Assembly (NCBI RefSeq): GCF_003074055.1
Contig: NZ_CP029043.1
Location: 5,448,501-5,512,500 of the forward strand
Origin: Streptomyces nigra
GTDB lineage: Bacteria; Actinomycetota; Actinomycetes; Streptomycetales; Streptomycetaceae
Direction: 5' to 3'
Length of the DNA stretch: 64,000 nt
A program made the position numbers and the translations under genes. Positions within the stretch are counted from its first letter, which is position 1. Every line of letters begins with the position of its first letter. The notes below the pieces were generated by a model that was not told where the DNA came from, did not search any database, and saw only the letters and a program-made list of their open reading frames with translations. Of the stretch, positions 62,368 through 64,000 are shown in pieces.

Positions 62368-63698
62368 CAGTACGTACCTCCGAGCGGCAGAGTGGCGAGG
62401 GCCCCGGGGACCTGCTCCCGGTCGAGGCGGACCAGACCGACCTTCGCGGTGCTCGCGGTCCGCTCCAACTCCCTGCCCACCTGGCCGAGTTCGTCGTCGC
62501 CGCGCGCGGTGACGCGGATGTGCCCGGCGAGCGCGACACCTCGGTTGCCGGCCTTGCTCAGGGTCATGCTGAACGTCGTGGCCAGCACCGGCAGCGACGT
62601 GAAGCGCGTCACCAGCTCGGGCAGCGCCACCCCGCCGGCGCCCAACTGCGGCCAGCGGGACACCCAGTACGTCGTGTGCCAGCGGTCGTCGACCCGCCAA
62701 GTGCGCACCGCCTCGACCGTACGGCGCTGGGTGCGGCCGTCCTGGGCGTGCTGCTGGTTGGCGCGCGGGTTGAGGCAGCTCGACGTCGCGAGCGCCTGCA
62801 CCAGTTCGGTCTCGTCGAGGATCGTCGCCTTGAAGCCGGCACCGGCCAGCCGGCTCGACAGCTGGTCCGCCACCCGCAGCAGGGCGCGCTGCGCGCCCGG
62901 GACGCCGTCCCCGCGCGCCTTGACCGCCTCCGGGCACAGCTCCGGGTCGAGCTTGAGGGCGACCCAGGTGAGCCGCAGCGCGGGCGAACCGGCCTGCGCC
63001 TGCAGGGGGCCGTACGAGCGCGCGGCGAGCGACTGCGGCGGGAGGTGCGGCGCGGGGGCCGGCTGGGTGTGCTGCACGATCTGCACGGAGGCGAGCCGGA
63101 TCCCGTCGACCTCCAGGGCGTCCTGGATGAGCTTCAACGGCAGCTGCCGTTCGGCCGCACCGGGCCGCAGCGGCTGGTCGCCGGGCTGCACGAAGAGGAC
63201 GGCCGTCAGGAACGTGCCGTCGCCGATCATCCCGATCGAGCGGTCGTCACGGGAGACGAACGAGTACGTCCGCAGGGCCGGGTCGCACTCCACGACCGGC
63301 GCCAGCATCGCGTCCGTCCCCGGCGGCACGGGCAGTTTGGCGTCGCGCCGGCGCTGCCGCAGCGCGCGCGTCGTCTCCCACCACTCCGGCAGGGGACGGC
63401 GGCCGCGGCGCAGCACGGCGAGGAGCAGCAGCAGAGCCGCCACGGCACCGGCCGGGGCCAGCAGCCAGGACGTCCCCACGGCCCAGGCGGCGACCATGAC
63501 GGCCGCGGCCAACTCCACCAGGATCAGCTGCTGCAGACGGACCGGACCGAGGCCGCCCGGACGGGGCAGCGTGCGCGGCGAGGCGGCGGAGGGAGCAGCG
63601 GGCGCGGCAGGCGTACGTCTGCCGTCCGGACCCCCCGGTTGCTGCGGTGCGCGGCGTCCGCGCCGAGTGCTCGTAGCGCTGCTCATCCCCCGGGACAT
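62367..63698 (-). CDS. eccE: Type VII secretion system protein EccE
   Basis: A 443-residue protein. After a 50-residue Pro/Arg-rich start come two adjacent membrane helices (LQQLILVELAAAVMVAAWAVG and WLLAPAGAVAALLLLLAVL, about 56-95). The cytoplasmic or cell-wall-facing domain has YSFVSRDDRSIGMIGDGTFLTAVLFV and later ELVTRFTSLPVLATTFSMTLSKAGNRGVALAGHIRV, as in EccE of Streptomyces and mycobacteria. EccE sits at the periphery of the ESX membrane complex. The ATG at 63698 has only AAAGGG directly before it, so the ATG at 63686 is an alternative start. Confidence 0.85.
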   Translation of the reverse strand: MSRGMSSATSTRRGRRAPQQPGGPDGRRTPAAPAAPSAASPRTLPRPGGLGPVRLQQLILVELAAAVMVAAWAVGTSWLLAPAGAVAALLLLLAVLRRGRRPLPEWWETTRALRQRRRDAKLPVPPGTDAMLAPVVECDPALRTYSFVSRDDRSIGMIGDGTFLTAVLFVQPGDQPLRPGAAERQLPLKLIQDALEVDGIRLASVQIVQHTQPAPAPHLPPQSLAARSYGPLQAQAGSPALRLTWVALKLDPELCPEAVKARGDGVPGAQRALLRVADQLSSRLAGAGFKATILDETELVQALATSSCLNPRANQQHAQDGRTQRRTVEAVRTWRVDDRWHTTYWVSRWPQLGAGGVALPELVTRFTSLPVLATTFSMTLSKAGNRGVALAGHIRVTARGDDELGQVGRELERTASTAKVGLVRLDREQVPGALATLPLGGTY

Positions 63699-64000
63699 CC
63701 CTTTCGCGAAGTAGTGGCCGTCGGGCGGGCGGGATCCGCTGTCCCGGATCCCGGCGCCGGGCCAGGGGCTTCATCGGCCCACACCATCCATGCGGGTGGC
63801 TCACGGTACCCGCTGCGGCACGCCGGGCGACACAGGGGACACCCGAACCCGAGGACGGCACACCGGCCCCAGGTGACCAGCCTGCCATGGTCCGCGCCCG
63901 CGTGGTGGAGGCCTGTGGAGAAGCTCTGTGAAGATGCCGGGGGCTGTCCACACCTGAGGGATCGTCGGTGGGCGCCGCAGGGCATAGTAGGTGCCTGCAC
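63699..64000. other. 302-bp region upstream of eccE
   Basis: No convincing gene; the one open frame on the minus strand has an unnatural Cys/Arg/Pro composition. TACTAT on the minus strand (63989-63984) is a good -10 element and may start the ESX transcript, leaving a leader of about 280 bases. Confidence 0.4.

Noticed and set aside
63683..64000. Small minus-strand gene upstream of eccE
   Set aside because: It overlaps the eccE start in another frame, has no ribosome-binding site and an implausible Cys/Pro/Arg composition.

Overview
The window is chromosomal DNA of a Streptomyces or a very close actinobacterial relative. G+C is very high, third codon positions are almost always G or C, GTG and TTG starts are common, and several genes look leaderless. 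The gene order from dxr through rseP, ispG, proS, rimP, nusA, infB, truB and ribF into a type VII secretion (ESX) cluster is the order I know from Streptomyces core chromosomes. No tRNA, rRNA, CRISPR array, insertion sequence or prophage is visible. The window contains mainly core DNA, with a few accessory islets.

Positions 1-11.98 kb hold small units. A minus-strand group encodes a membrane protein, a flotillin/SPFH protein and the N-terminal 814 residues of a DNA-repair-type ATPase; a 17-bp-stem terminator lies before the ATPase gene. Next come a lipid/diacylglycerol-kinase-like protein, a probably leaderless membrane protein, a penicillin-binding/beta-lactamase-like hydrolase, a glycerophosphodiesterase, an adenosine deaminase, a DUF4190 membrane protein and a NADAR protein.

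Positions 12.2-30.2 kb form a polyamine/GABA region: an aminobutyraldehyde dehydrogenase, a four-gene polyamine ABC transporter and a PuuB-type FAD oxidase in one plus-strand operon, then a GABA aminotransferase on the minus strand, and further on a PucR regulator and a second aldehyde dehydrogenase. Together they could import putrescine-type amines and convert them through GABA to succinate. Inserted among them are a small unknown gene behind a strong leader hairpin, a secreted GH18 chitinase behind a DasR-type operator, a PAP2 phosphatase whose 3' end overlaps the chitinase gene, and a conjugation-type (VirD4-like) membrane ATPase.

Positions 30.5-39.8 kb carry an acyl-CoA dehydrogenase, the isoprenoid genes dxr and ispG flanking a site-2 protease, two GNAT acetyltransferases and proS. 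Positions 39.9-43.75 kb are an accessory regulatory islet: an XRE-type regulator divergent from a translationally coupled operon of an ECF sigma factor, an unknown protein, a WhiB-like Fe-S protein and another unknown. Repeated TCTACA half-sites fill the divergent region. A minus-strand trio follows (a kinase-fold protein lacking catalytic residues, a DUF4439 ferritin-like protein and a lipoprotein).

Positions 46.0-57.95 kb are the translation operon rimP, nusA, rnpM/ylxR, infB, a DUF503 gene, rbfA and truB, followed by a giant protein that joins a trypsin fold lacking its triad to a STAND-like NTPase, then ribF. The 100 bases before infB contain three start-stop-overlapping mini-ORFs and two mutually exclusive hairpins around the infB ribosome-binding site, which could be an autoregulatory switch. 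From 58.0 kb to the end, on the minus strand, is the edge of an ESX cluster: eccE, a conserved partner and an EspI-like ATPase with a 96-bp tandem repeat.
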